This document shows, piece after piece, positions 27,471 through 35,865 of a stretch of DNA of 64,000 bases. A model generated the notes under the pieces. It was not told the DNA's origin. It was given only the letters and a program-made list of their open reading frames with translations, and ran no database searches. Where the stretch lies: positions 385,557 to 449,556 of the forward strand of contig NZ_MUIN01000012.1 of NCBI RefSeq assembly GCF_002080045.1. Reading direction: 5' to 3'. The stretch's first letter is position 1, and each line of letters begins with the position of its first letter. This DNA comes from Pseudomonas sp. Bc-h (GTDB lineage: Bacteria; Pseudomonadota; Gammaproteobacteria; Pseudomonadales; Pseudomonadaceae). The position numbers were made by a program, and so were the translations under genes.

Positions 27471-28118
27471 TCAGAGATGCCCGGCGTTGACGATGAACTC
27501 CTGATAACCCGACAAAATCACGTACACCGCGAAATAACAGAAGATCGCTGCCGAGACCCAATAGGAGTATTTGAGCAGCCGGTCGCCCAACAGACGCCCG
27601 CCGTGGCTTGCGGCGAAGCAGATAAACACGCACCAGGCCACCCCAGCGCTGAAGAAACCCGACAGGAAGAACGCCGTGCTCAGGCTGCCATGCCCGCCCG
27701 CGCGGGAAATCAGCGTACCGCCGACAGCGGCAAACCAGAGGATGGCGGTCGGCGAAGAGACTGCGAGAAACACGCCACGGGAAAACTCCCGGAATCCGGA
27801 GCGGTTATCGGCCTCCCCGGCAATCGCCAGGCCGCTGTGACCGCTCATAGCCGACATCACCATCTTCACCGCAAAGCCGATCAGCAATACCGAACCACCG
27901 ATCCACAAACCCCAGCGAACCCACTCGTACTGCAGCAAGACGGTCATCCCGGCAAGGGCGAGAATCGCGTAAAACAGATCGCCGAAGCAGGTGCCCAGTC
28001 CCAGCCAGAAGCCTTGCAGATAACCGCGCTGCATGGCCAGGGTGATCATCGCGATGTTGGCCACGCCGATGTCCAGGCACAGGGAAAGGCTCAGCAGAAA
28101 GCCGCTGGTGAACTCCAT
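27471..28118 (-). CDS. LysE-family amino acid exporter
   Basis: The 215-residue inner-membrane protein has six predicted spans. It begins FTSGFLLSLSLCLDIGVANIA, with the LysE/RhtB-type pore region around GFWLGLGTCFGDLFYA. Such proteins export amino acids or related amines. It is divergently transcribed from a MocR-type regulator across a 167-bp gap, a common pairing in which the PLP-binding regulator senses the exported compound. Confidence 0.87.
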   Translation of the reverse strand: MEFTSGFLLSLSLCLDIGVANIAMITLAMQRGYLQGFWLGLGTCFGDLFYAILALAGMTVLLQYEWVRWGLWIGGSVLLIGFAVKMVMSAMSGHSGLAIAGEADNRSGFREFSRGVFLAVSSPTAILWFAAVGGTLISRAGGHGSLSTAFFLSGFFSAGVAWCVFICFAASHGGRLLGDRLLKYSYWVSAAIFCYFAVYVILSGYQEFIVNAGHL

Positions 28119-28243
28119 GTTTGATATCCGTCGAAAGCTGTTGGTGGGAAGCGAGTGGAAAAACAGCGCGCAGGATAGCCGGATTGGGCGAATTTGCCGA
28201 TGGCGGGGTTGCCGAAACGGTCAGGATTTACCCGTGATTCACG

Positions 28244-28271
28244 CAGGGATACCCTGTAGCGGTCCATACCG
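28244..28271. promoter_or_regulatory. Two adjacent small dyads upstream of the MocR-type gene
   Basis: CAGGGATACCCTG (28244-28256) is a perfect dyad, and CGGTCCATACCG (28260-28271) has 4-bp arms. They end 15 bp before the GTG start, in the shared control region with the LysE exporter gene, and could be binding sites of the MocR protein. Inferred from position only. Confidence 0.35.
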
Positions 28272-28285
28272 TTCGGGAGCTGTTC

Positions 28286-29719
28286 GTGGAACTTCACATC
28301 GTCATCCAAGGCCGCAAGGACCTGGCGAATCAGCTGTATGAACAGCTGCGCGACAACATCGAGTCCGGACGTCTGGCCGCTGGGGTGCAGCTGCCGCCGA
28401 GCCGCCTGCTGGCCGCGCAGCTGGGGCTGTCGCGCAAGACCATTTCCGATACCTACAGCCGCCTGACCTATGAAAACTACCTGGTCGGCAAGATCGGCAG
28501 CGGCACGTTCGTCAATACCCTGAGCACTCCGGTGCAGCGTCAACAGACCACCTCGGAGCTGGCCAGCGTCAAGCGGGTGAAAAAATGGCAAGACATCTCC
28601 CTGCCCCTGCGCCACCCGACGCTGGAAGGCACGTTGCGCTGCGATTTTATCGGTGGCGCCACCGCCAAGACCCAGTTCCCCCATGACGAGTGGCGACGGT
28701 GCACGCAGTACGCCCTGCGGCAGATGACCCAGGCGCGGGGGTTCTACAGCCAACCCGAAGGCCTGGCGCCGCTGCGCAGTGCTATCGCCGGGCATATCGC
28801 TTTCGCGCGCGGCGTGAAGTGCACCGCCGATGACGTGGTGGTGTGCAATGGCGCGCAACAGGCGCTGGACCTGATCGCCCGCGTGTTGATCGAGCCGGGT
28901 TGCACCGTGGCCATGGAAGATCCGGGCTACACCCCTGCGCGTCTGCTGTTTGCGGCTCAGGGCGCCCATGTCGTCGGGGTCGCGGTGGACAGCGAAGGCA
29001 TCATCGTCGAGCAGATCCCCGAAAACGCCCATGCGATCTACGTCACACCGTCCCACCAGATGCCGCTGGGCATGCCCATGAGCGTGGCGCGACGCGAAGC
29101 CTTGCTGGAAAAGGCCAGCCGCATCGGCGCAATCATCATCGAGGACGATTACGACAGCGAGTTTCGCTATGAAGGACGGCCGACCGATTCGCTGCAAAGC
29201 ATGGACCGGTTCGGCGTGGTGGCTTACGTCGGCACCTTTTCCAAGACGCTGCTTCCCGAGCTGCGCCTCGGCTACGCGGTGCTGCCCGAGGCGATCCTTG
29301 AAGCGGTGATCAAGGCCAAGCAACTGACCGACTGGCACACCTGCACCCTGCCGCAATGGGCATTGACCAAGTTCATTGCCGAAGGCCTGTTGAACAAGCA
29401 CATCCGCCGCTGCCACAGCATCTACGCCAGCCGTCGCGAACGCATTCTCACGCGCTTCGCCGCGGACCTTTCGCCGTGGATGGAAGCGATCCCCTCCACC
29501 GCCGGGTTTCACATGGCGGTGATGTTCAAGGTGCCGGTGAACCTGGGGCTGTTGATCGAACTGGCGCGCAAGCTTGAAATCGGCCTTTACCCGCTGACCG
29601 GGTTCTACCACGACACGCCAGCGCGGGACGGGTTGATCCTGGGTTTTGGCGCCATCGAAACCCTGGACATCGACCCGGCGCTGGATCGTCTGCGCGATGT
29701 GTTGATGCAGATTGCCTGA
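28286..29719 (+). CDS. MocR-type (GntR/aminotransferase) PLP-dependent transcription regulator
   Basis: The 477-residue protein joins a GntR winged helix (residues about 10-75, QLPPSRLLAAQLGLSRKTIS) to a fold-type I aminotransferase domain. The PLP-binding Lys is in GTFSKTLLPELRLGY, and the cofactor Asp-Tyr region is IIEDDYDSEFRYEGRP. MocR proteins use PLP and an amino compound as signals to control neighbouring genes, here probably the divergent LysE exporter. The GTG start has GGGAGC upstream. Confidence 0.92.
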   Translation: MELHIVIQGRKDLANQLYEQLRDNIESGRLAAGVQLPPSRLLAAQLGLSRKTISDTYSRLTYENYLVGKIGSGTFVNTLSTPVQRQQTTSELASVKRVKKWQDISLPLRHPTLEGTLRCDFIGGATAKTQFPHDEWRRCTQYALRQMTQARGFYSQPEGLAPLRSAIAGHIAFARGVKCTADDVVVCNGAQQALDLIARVLIEPGCTVAMEDPGYTPARLLFAAQGAHVVGVAVDSEGIIVEQIPENAHAIYVTPSHQMPLGMPMSVARREALLEKASRIGAIIIEDDYDSEFRYEGRPTDSLQSMDRFGVVAYVGTFSKTLLPELRLGYAVLPEAILEAVIKAKQLTDWHTCTLPQWALTKFIAEGLLNKHIRRCHSIYASRRERILTRFAADLSPWMEAIPSTAGFHMAVMFKVPVNLGLLIELARKLEIGLYPLTGFYHDTPARDGLILGFGAIETLDIDPALDRLRDVLMQIA

Positions 29720-29746
29720 CCGGTTGGCCGTGGGCTCAGGATCAGA

Positions 29747-30556
29747 TCAGCCTCCGAAGCCGTACAGCGTGGCCGGGTTGTCCACCAGAATGCGTTGACG
29801 CACGCCAGCATCGTTGGTCCAGTGCGACAACAGTTCGAGCATCGCGCCGTCGTCGGGTCTTGGGTTGCGTCCCGGATGCGGCCAGTTGCTCGCCCACAGG
29901 CAACGTTCAGGATGAGCCTCGACCAAGGCCTTGGCCAGGACGCTGACATCGTCATACAGCGGCGCACCGACTTTCGAAGTTTCGTAAGGCGCCGAGACCT
30001 TGACCCAGCTGTTGCCGCCGTCGAGCAGGCGTAACAAGGCCTTGAAACCGGGGTGCGTGACTGGCACCGGCTCAAGAAACTTACCGATGTGATCAATGCT
30101 CAAGCGACTGGGCAATGCCTGCAGACGTGCTTCGTATTCAGGCAGATCGCGGCCGTCGAGTTGCAGATTGATCACCCAGCCCAGCTCGGCGATGCGCGAC
30201 GAAATCGTCTCCAGCGCATCCCAGGACAATACGCCTCCAGCACCGGGCACCATCATGAAACGCACGCCGCGTACGCCTTGTTCATGCAGTCGCAACAGTT
30301 CGCTCCAGGGCGTTTCGGGGCTGACCACCGCGATGCCTCGGGCGGCCCCGCCAGCCTGCGCCAGAGCATCCAGAAGGCACGCATTATCAAAACCGTATCC
30401 GGTGGGCTGAACCAGAACCGCGCGCTCAAGCCCCAGCGGCTGTTGAACGTGCTGGCGGTAGTCGCTCCAGCTGGCGGTCGCGATCTGCTGCTTCAGCGGA
30501 AAACGCTCGGGCTCATAAACGTGTACATGGCAATCGGTGGCGTTGGCGGTGCTCAT
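29747..30556 (-). CDS. COG3618 amidohydrolase (lactonase-like)
   Basis: The 269-residue TIM-barrel hydrolase belongs to the family that includes L-fuconolactonase, sulfomuconolactone hydrolase and 2-pyrone-4,6-dicarboxylate hydrolase. The metal/catalytic positions are the N-terminal DCHVHVYEP, LSIDHIGKF and the C-terminal LWASNWPHPG with its Asn-Trp-Pro signature. It is the last gene of the TRAP-LacI operon, 18 bp after the dehydrogenase-like gene. With a Gfo/Idh dehydrogenase nearby, hydrolysis of a sugar lactone is the likeliest role. Confidence 0.82.
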   Translation of the reverse strand: MSTANATDCHVHVYEPERFPLKQQIATASWSDYRQHVQQPLGLERAVLVQPTGYGFDNACLLDALAQAGGAARGIAVVSPETPWSELLRLHEQGVRGVRFMMVPGAGGVLSWDALETISSRIAELGWVINLQLDGRDLPEYEARLQALPSRLSIDHIGKFLEPVPVTHPGFKALLRLLDGGNSWVKVSAPYETSKVGAPLYDDVSVLAKALVEAHPERCLWASNWPHPGRNPRPDDGAMLELLSHWTNDAGVRQRILVDNPATLYGFGG

Positions 30557-30574
30557 CGTCGAAGGTGCTCCTGA

Positions 30575-31579
30575 TTATTGTGGTTGAAGTCCGAAATGGT
30601 CACGGGCCCGTGCCGCGTGTTGCAGGTTCACCGCACCTTCGGGCACGCGGCCTTCAAGCAGCGCGCGCACCTGACGCACGGTGTCCATGGCCTGATGTTC
30701 GCTGGCCTCGGGCGTCAGGCCGCCGATGTGCGGATTGGCGATCACCCTGGGATGCGCCGCCAGCGCGGGGCTGGGCATCTGGTCCGGCGCACGACCGACA
30801 TCCAGCGCGCAGCCGGCGATCAGTTCCTGTTGCAGGGCTTGCAGCAACGCCTGCTCATCCACCAGTTCACCCCGCGAGGCATTGATGAAGAAGGCATCGC
30901 GGCGCATGGCACGAAAGGCATCGCGGCCGAACAGGTTGTGGGTCTGCTCCACGGCCGGGGCCAGACACACCACATAGTCCGCGCTGCCAACGAGTTGCTC
31001 GAACGACACCTGCTCAAGACCGGTTTCCTCGACAGATACGAATGGATCGCTGACCAGCACCCGCATCTGCAGCAGCCGGGCGATGTCCGCCAGGCGCTTG
31101 CCGATGAAGCCGTATCCGACGATGCCCAGAGTCGCGCCGCGCAGCTCACGGCCCATGAGAATCTCTGGCGACTTGCCTTGCCAGTAATCCGCTGCGGCAC
31201 GGCTGATGCCCCGGGCCAGATCGATCATCACGCCAATCACCCATTCGCTCACCGAGGTGTCGAACCCCGGCGTTGCGCGCGTCACCAATACGCCGTGACG
31301 ACTGGCGGCCTCGACGTCGATGTTGCGAATGTCCACCGCAACCCGACAGATCGCCGCCAGCTGCGGCAGGCGTTCGAACAGCTCGGCAGGCGCCGCCGCC
31401 TCACGACTGGCGACGATGATCCGGCATCCTTCAGCACGTTCTACCAGTTGCTCCAGCGAGAGCGGATCGGGCGAGTCGTTGAGGCGCACATTGCCCAGCG
31501 CCTGCAACTGTTTGAGCGGACGTTCGGCGTAGTAATTGGCTCGCACATGGGGTGCGTGGGTCAGAAAAATATCGGTCAT
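30575..31579 (-). CDS. D-2-hydroxyacid dehydrogenase-family protein with altered active site
   Basis: The 334-residue protein has the NAD-binding motif VGYGFIGKRLAD, the substrate-binding Arg in INASRGELVDE and the catalytic His in NPHIGGLTPE. The Glu expected in the DVFxxEP segment is missing: the sequence reads LDVGRAPDQMP, so either the reaction is unusual or another residue assists. ATG at 31579 has AAGAGAG at proper spacing. A GTG at 31585 would give a 4-base overlap with the LacI gene stop, so both starts are possible. It is the fourth gene of the TRAP operon; a 2-hydroxy acid or sugar acid substrate is likely. Confidence 0.8.
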   Translation of the reverse strand: MTDIFLTHAPHVRANYYAERPLKQLQALGNVRLNDSPDPLSLEQLVERAEGCRIIVASREAAAPAELFERLPQLAAICRVAVDIRNIDVEAASRHGVLVTRATPGFDTSVSEWVIGVMIDLARGISRAAADYWQGKSPEILMGRELRGATLGIVGYGFIGKRLADIARLLQMRVLVSDPFVSVEETGLEQVSFEQLVGSADYVVCLAPAVEQTHNLFGRDAFRAMRRDAFFINASRGELVDEQALLQALQQELIAGCALDVGRAPDQMPSPALAAHPRVIANPHIGGLTPEASEHQAMDTVRQVRALLEGRVPEGAVNLQHAARARDHFGLQPQ

Positions 31580-31581
31580 GC

Positions 31582-32634
31582 TCACGCTCTCTTGTCAGCG
31601 CCGGGCCGGGCCACGGAATGTCGGGGAACCAGCGTTGGCTGAAACACCAGATTGACGGCAGGCAATTGCGGATCCCGGGAGCGCTCGACTGCGCGCTGAA
31701 CCATGGCGTCGGCCATTTCAGTCAGCGGCATCGCCACCGACGTCAGGCTTGGATTGCAGAAAGCGGCGATGGACAGCCCGTCCATGCCGACCACAGAGAT
31801 GTCCTCGGGGACCCGCAGCCCGGCCTGATGCAAGCCGGACATCAAGCCCATGGCGAGCATGTCGTTGACCGTGACGATGCCGGTCGGCCGGGACTTCATC
31901 GTCGCCAGCTTGCCCGCCATGGCAAAGCCCAGATCGGCCAGTTCGGAGTCGCCGAAGGTCTCGGCGACGATGCCTTCGATCACCTCGGCGCTGACCGCTG
32001 ACCCCGCCTGCGCGGCACGTTCCAGAAAGCCTTCGATCTTGGCGCTGCGGCTGACGGTCTTGCCGCTGGGCACCAGAAACGCCAGGCGCTGATGGCCGTG
32101 CTCGATCAGATGTGCCGCGGCGATGTAACCGGCCTGGAAGTTGTCCGGCGAGACGTGATCCACCAGAGAGTTCGCGCCAATGGTCGTCTGGCGGTCGTAA
32201 CTGACCACGCTCAGGCCACGCTGAACGGCCGCCTCCAGGTGGCGCTCGTCATCGCGGGACGAGACCACGATCACCGAACGCACGCCGAACGACAGCAGGT
32301 CGTCGAACATACCGGCTTCCTGCAATTTGTCGCGGTGGGTATTGCCCAGCAGCAAGCGATAGGAGAACTGCGCCTGAGCGGCGGCCTCGATCTTCAGCGC
32401 GATCTGCCCGTACATCGGGTTTGCGGTCGACGGCACCAGCAGCCCGAGCATCGGCGTGTGACCGGTCTTGAGCTGACGGGCCACGCGATTGGGCCGGTAG
32501 TTGAGCTTGAGAATCGCCGCCTCGACACGGGCGAAAGTATCGGCGCTGAGCTTGTCCGTGCGCTGATTGAGCACATTGGATACCGAGCTGACCGAGACTC
32601 CCGCCAAAGCGGCTACATCGTGAATCGTTGCCAT
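31582..32634 (-). CDS. LacI-family transcriptional regulator
   Basis: The 350-residue repressor starts MATIHDVAALAGVSVSSVSN, the classic LacI helix-turn-helix and hinge region at residues 2-26. A periplasmic-binding-protein-like sensor domain follows, ending FQPTLVPRHSVA. ATG at 32634 is chosen because it begins exactly at the conserved helix; the frame is open 13 codons further. It lies inside the TRAP transporter operon, 8 bp after the dctQM stop. It is likely to bind the perfect 22-bp palindrome at 35701-35722 and respond to a carbohydrate or sugar-acid pathway compound. Confidence 0.92.
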   Translation of the reverse strand: MATIHDVAALAGVSVSSVSNVLNQRTDKLSADTFARVEAAILKLNYRPNRVARQLKTGHTPMLGLLVPSTANPMYGQIALKIEAAAQAQFSYRLLLGNTHRDKLQEAGMFDDLLSFGVRSVIVVSSRDDERHLEAAVQRGLSVVSYDRQTTIGANSLVDHVSPDNFQAGYIAAAHLIEHGHQRLAFLVPSGKTVSRSAKIEGFLERAAQAGSAVSAEVIEGIVAETFGDSELADLGFAMAGKLATMKSRPTGIVTVNDMLAMGLMSGLHQAGLRVPEDISVVGMDGLSIAAFCNPSLTSVAMPLTEMADAMVQRAVERSRDPQLPAVNLVFQPTLVPRHSVARPGADKRA

Positions 32635-32642
32635 GTTTTGCG

Positions 32643-34586
32643 TTAACCCATATTGAAGGTGCGTGGCAGCCACAGAGAGATCGATGGCACCAAAACAATC
32701 AGAATCAGCATGACCACCAGCAGGCAGAGGTATTTGACCATCCGCCGCGAAACGTCCTCGACTCTCGTACCCGTCATCGCGCAGGTGGCGAACAGGCCCA
32801 GACCGAAGGGGGGTGAAAACAGCCCCAGACCCATGGCGATCACCGCGACAGTGCCAAAGTGCAGCGGATTGACCCCCACCTGCACCGCGATCGGCACCAA
32901 CAGCGGCCCGAAGATGATCAGCGCCGGAGCGCCCTCGAGCACCGCGCCGAACACGATCATGATCAGCACCGAAGTGATCAGGAACGCCACCGGCCCGTAG
33001 TTATGCGCCAGCGCCAGCATGAAGTCGGAAATGATCGACGGAATCTGCAGGATCGTCAGGGTAAACGCCACACTGGATGCGGCGGCAATGATGAACAGAA
33101 TCCCTGCCGCCATCGAGGCCGAACGCACAAAAAGCCTGGCGATGCCGCCTGGGGTAAGCTCGCGGAAGGTGATACCGCCGACCAGCAAGGCATAGACCAC
33201 CGCGAACGCCGAAACCTCCGTGGAAGTTGCCACGCCAGACGTCACGCCCTTGCCGATCATTGCCACCATGATCAATGCCACCAGCGCCCCGCCCAGCAGG
33301 CGCAACAACGGCGTGCGTTTGGGAAAGGCGACGTCCGGATCGACCTTGCGCCCGAAGATCACCGCCAGCGTGGCCAGGCCCATGGCAAGCACCACGGCCG
33401 GCACGATCCCGGCAAGAAACAGCCCGCCAATCGAGATGTTGGCGACGAAGCCCATGATGATCATGTTGATGCACGGCGGAATGGTTTCGGCCATCACACC
33501 GGAGGCCGCGAGCACCGCTGCGGTCTCTGCCGGGTCCTGTCTGGTGCGGCGCACAGCGGGCACCACGATGCCGCCGACTGCGGCAATGTCCGCCAGCTTG
33601 GAGCCGGACACACCGGAGAAAAACGCCGTGGCCAGAATCGCGATCAGGTTCATCGAACCGCGCACCCGGCCAAACACCCGCACCAGTAATTCGATCAGGC
33701 GCGAGGACATGCCGTTGACCTCCATCACCAGCCCCGCCAGGACGAAAAACGGAATCGCCAGCAGCACGAAGTGGTCCATCCCCGCCATGACCTGCTGCGA
33801 ATAGATGACCATCGGCAGGGTCGGATCGCCGATGAAATACAGCAAGGCACACAGCGCCAGCACGAAAGCGATGGGTACGCCCACCAGCAGGCCGCAGATG
33901 AAACCGCCGAGCAACAGGCTCCAGGGTTGCAACGCGTAGGCTTCGGTCCAACTGTTCCAGCCGTAGATGCCGCCTGCGACCGCCAGACAGCCGATCAGCG
34001 TCAGCCAGGTCATGCGCGTCGCGCCGTTGACCGCGTTGGCGATGCCGACCACGGTCATCAACACAGCACCGACGAACACCGGCAACACGTTCAGCCATTG
34101 CGGCAGGCCCATCGGCGTGGCGACGTTGACCGAATCCTCTAACAGCAGCCAGGATGAATACGCAAGCCCCGCCGCCGTCCCCGCCACCAACCAGCCGCCG
34201 ATCTGATGCGCCGCCTGCTGCCAGCCTGCGGGCAACAATGCGCGAAAGAAGTCGACGTGCACATGTTGTTTGCGTGCCAACACCGTTGCGCCGCCGAGGA
34301 ACACCAGCATCACCATCAGCCCGCGCGCCACCTCCTCGGCCCAGTCCACCGGGTGATGAACGAAGTACCGCAGGATGACCGAAACGAAGACCACCATGAC
34401 GTCCAGCGCCAATACCACCGCACACAGACGTTCGATAAAGGTGCACAGCAAAGCCAGCACGCGACCGCTGCTCAGTTGCGCATTGAAGCCCCAGTCTTTA
34501 ACCGCGACAACCGGGCCTGCGGCTTGCTCGGGATGTTCGTGCAGCGTCTGATCCGCGACAGCGAGCGCGCTGGTGGATGAGTTCAT
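32643..34586 (-). CDS. TRAP transporter fused permease (DctQ-DctM)
   Basis: The 647-residue membrane protein fuses the four-span small TRAP subunit (residues about 45-215, with RYFVHHPVDWAEEVARG) to the large DctM subunit of about 430 residues. The latter has GVSGSKLADIAAVGG and ETIPPCINMIIMGFV. It drives sodium-coupled uptake of an organic acid delivered by the DctP protein encoded just upstream. Separate Q and M genes are also common; the fusion is well known. The leader carries AACAACTACAAGAG, a weak Crc-like motif. Confidence 0.93.
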   Translation of the reverse strand: MNSSTSALAVADQTLHEHPEQAAGPVVAVKDWGFNAQLSSGRVLALLCTFIERLCAVVLALDVMVVFVSVILRYFVHHPVDWAEEVARGLMVMLVFLGGATVLARKQHVHVDFFRALLPAGWQQAAHQIGGWLVAGTAAGLAYSSWLLLEDSVNVATPMGLPQWLNVLPVFVGAVLMTVVGIANAVNGATRMTWLTLIGCLAVAGGIYGWNSWTEAYALQPWSLLLGGFICGLLVGVPIAFVLALCALLYFIGDPTLPMVIYSQQVMAGMDHFVLLAIPFFVLAGLVMEVNGMSSRLIELLVRVFGRVRGSMNLIAILATAFFSGVSGSKLADIAAVGGIVVPAVRRTRQDPAETAAVLAASGVMAETIPPCINMIIMGFVANISIGGLFLAGIVPAVVLAMGLATLAVIFGRKVDPDVAFPKRTPLLRLLGGALVALIMVAMIGKGVTSGVATSTEVSAFAVVYALLVGGITFRELTPGGIARLFVRSASMAAGILFIIAAASSVAFTLTILQIPSIISDFMLALAHNYGPVAFLITSVLIMIVFGAVLEGAPALIIFGPLLVPIAVQVGVNPLHFGTVAVIAMGLGLFSPPFGLGLFATCAMTGTRVEDVSRRMVKYLCLLVVMLILIVLVPSISLWLPRTFNMG

Positions 34587-34636
34587 GATGACTGTCTCTT
34601 GTAGTTGTTCAGTAAGTCGTCAGCCGCAAACCGGTA

Positions 34637-35653
34637 TCAGCCACGCGCCGCATCGATGGCCGCGAGCACCGGCGCCATCGACGGATTGGTCTGGGTGAAC
34701 GGCACCCACAGCTTTTCGCGCATCACCTTGCGAATGCTCTCGCGCTCGGCGTCGGCCATGGGGAAGAACGTCATGCCGCCCTTGCCCAGTGCCGCGATGG
34801 CTTCGGCGCCCTTGACCGCCGCTGCCGTACGTTGGTGCACGCTGGCTTCCTGCGCTGCCTGAACGAAGGCCTGCTGCAGGTCGGCGGGAATTTTCGCCAG
34901 GCCGCGTTTACCGATCACCGCAATGCAGGGGCTGAACAGGTGGTTGGTCTGCCAGCTGTTTTTCACCACTTCGTCGAGTTTGTTGGCGAGCACGCTGGCG
35001 GCGTCATGTTCGAAGCCTTCCACCACGCCGGTCTGCACGGCGGTGTAGACCTCGTTGAAGGCAATCGGCGTGGGGATCGCGCCCATCAGCTTGAAGGTTT
35101 CGATGAACGCCTGGGTGGGCAAGACTCGCAGTTTCACGTTCTTGATCGTTTCCAGGTCCTTGATCGGCGACTTGGTGTAGACGCTGCGCGCACTGAAATG
35201 CGAGCCCCAGCCCACCACCGTGCAACCAGTGCGCTCCTGCAGAAGTTTGTTGTAGGTCTCGCCGACACCGCTGTCCACAGACCTTGCGACGTGCTCGTAA
35301 CTGTCGAACAGAAAACCCAGATCCAGCAACGCCAGCTCGGGCAACGCCGTGGCCCAGATCGAACTGCCGGTGACCATCATGTCGATGGAGCCGAGGCGCA
35401 CCTGCTGCACCACATCCGCTTCTTTGCCGAGCTGGCCGTTGGGGAAAAAATCGATGCGAATGCGATCACCCACCGATTGCTTCAGGTTTTCCACCAGGCG
35501 TTGGTAGAACAGGTAATGGGCGGAGTTCTCGTCGGAGGTCATGGTCGACGACAGGCGCAATACCGGGGTGGCGGCACGAGCGAATGAAGGCAAGGCCAGT
35601 GCGGCGGCACTGACGGCAGCGGACTGCACGAAACGGCGTCGGGTCAGGGACAT
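34637..35653 (-). CDS. TRAP transporter substrate-binding protein (DctP), exported
   Basis: The 338-residue periplasmic binding protein has a Tat-like signal: RRRFVQSAAVSAAALALPS, with a cut near ARA. Conserved DctP features include the Arg-containing segment KNVKLRVLPTQAF, where the Arg binds the substrate carboxylate, and FNEVYTAVQTGVVEG. It is the first gene of the operon DctP, DctQM, LacI, dehydrogenase-like, COG3618. A hydroxylated carboxylate or sugar acid is the expected ligand. A clear AACAACAACAAG motif (35666-35678) lies in its leader. Confidence 0.93.
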   Translation of the reverse strand: MSLTRRRFVQSAAVSAAALALPSFARAATPVLRLSSTMTSDENSAHYLFYQRLVENLKQSVGDRIRIDFFPNGQLGKEADVVQQVRLGSIDMMVTGSSIWATALPELALLDLGFLFDSYEHVARSVDSGVGETYNKLLQERTGCTVVGWGSHFSARSVYTKSPIKDLETIKNVKLRVLPTQAFIETFKLMGAIPTPIAFNEVYTAVQTGVVEGFEHDAASVLANKLDEVVKNSWQTNHLFSPCIAVIGKRGLAKIPADLQQAFVQAAQEASVHQRTAAAVKGAEAIAALGKGGMTFFPMADAERESIRKVMREKLWVPFTQTNPSMAPVLAAIDAARG

Positions 35654-35665
35654 TAGGTTTTTTCT

Positions 35666-35678
35666 CTTGTTGTTGTTC
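35666..35678 (-). promoter_or_regulatory. Crc/Hfq-type motif in the leader of the TRAP operon
   Basis: In mRNA sense GAACAACAACAAG, four A-A-N triplets in a row, 13 bp upstream of the DctP start. It is the best example of the motif in the window and indicates post-transcriptional catabolite repression of the operon. Confidence 0.6.
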
Positions 35679-35700
35679 TGGTCGGAGCACTTTCAAACGG

Positions 35701-35722
35701 TTTAGTAAAACGTTTTACTAAA
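35701..35722. promoter_or_regulatory. Perfect 22-bp palindrome, predicted LacI-family operator
   Basis: The left half TTTAGTAAAAC and the right half GTTTTACTAAA are exact reverse complements around a central CG, the hallmark of LacI-family operators. It lies 48 bp upstream of the dctP start and 144 bp upstream of the divergent Gfo/Idh gene, so one repressor could control both directions. The regulator is most likely the LacI protein encoded in the same operon. Confidence 0.8.
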
Positions 35723-35865
35723 TCGGTTTACAAACTATAGCCAGCGACCCGGTTTTGGCAACCGGAAATTTCAGGATCGGTACTTTCGATGGAACTTCCC
35801 CCATTCTGACCTGCCGACTACAGAGGCGCCGGACACACCGTCCGCTGAAAAAGGAGGCCCATCCC

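Noticed and set aside
28091-29611. 506-codon minus-strand frame opposite the MocR-type gene
   Set aside because: Antisense shadow; it would also overlap the LysE exporter start.
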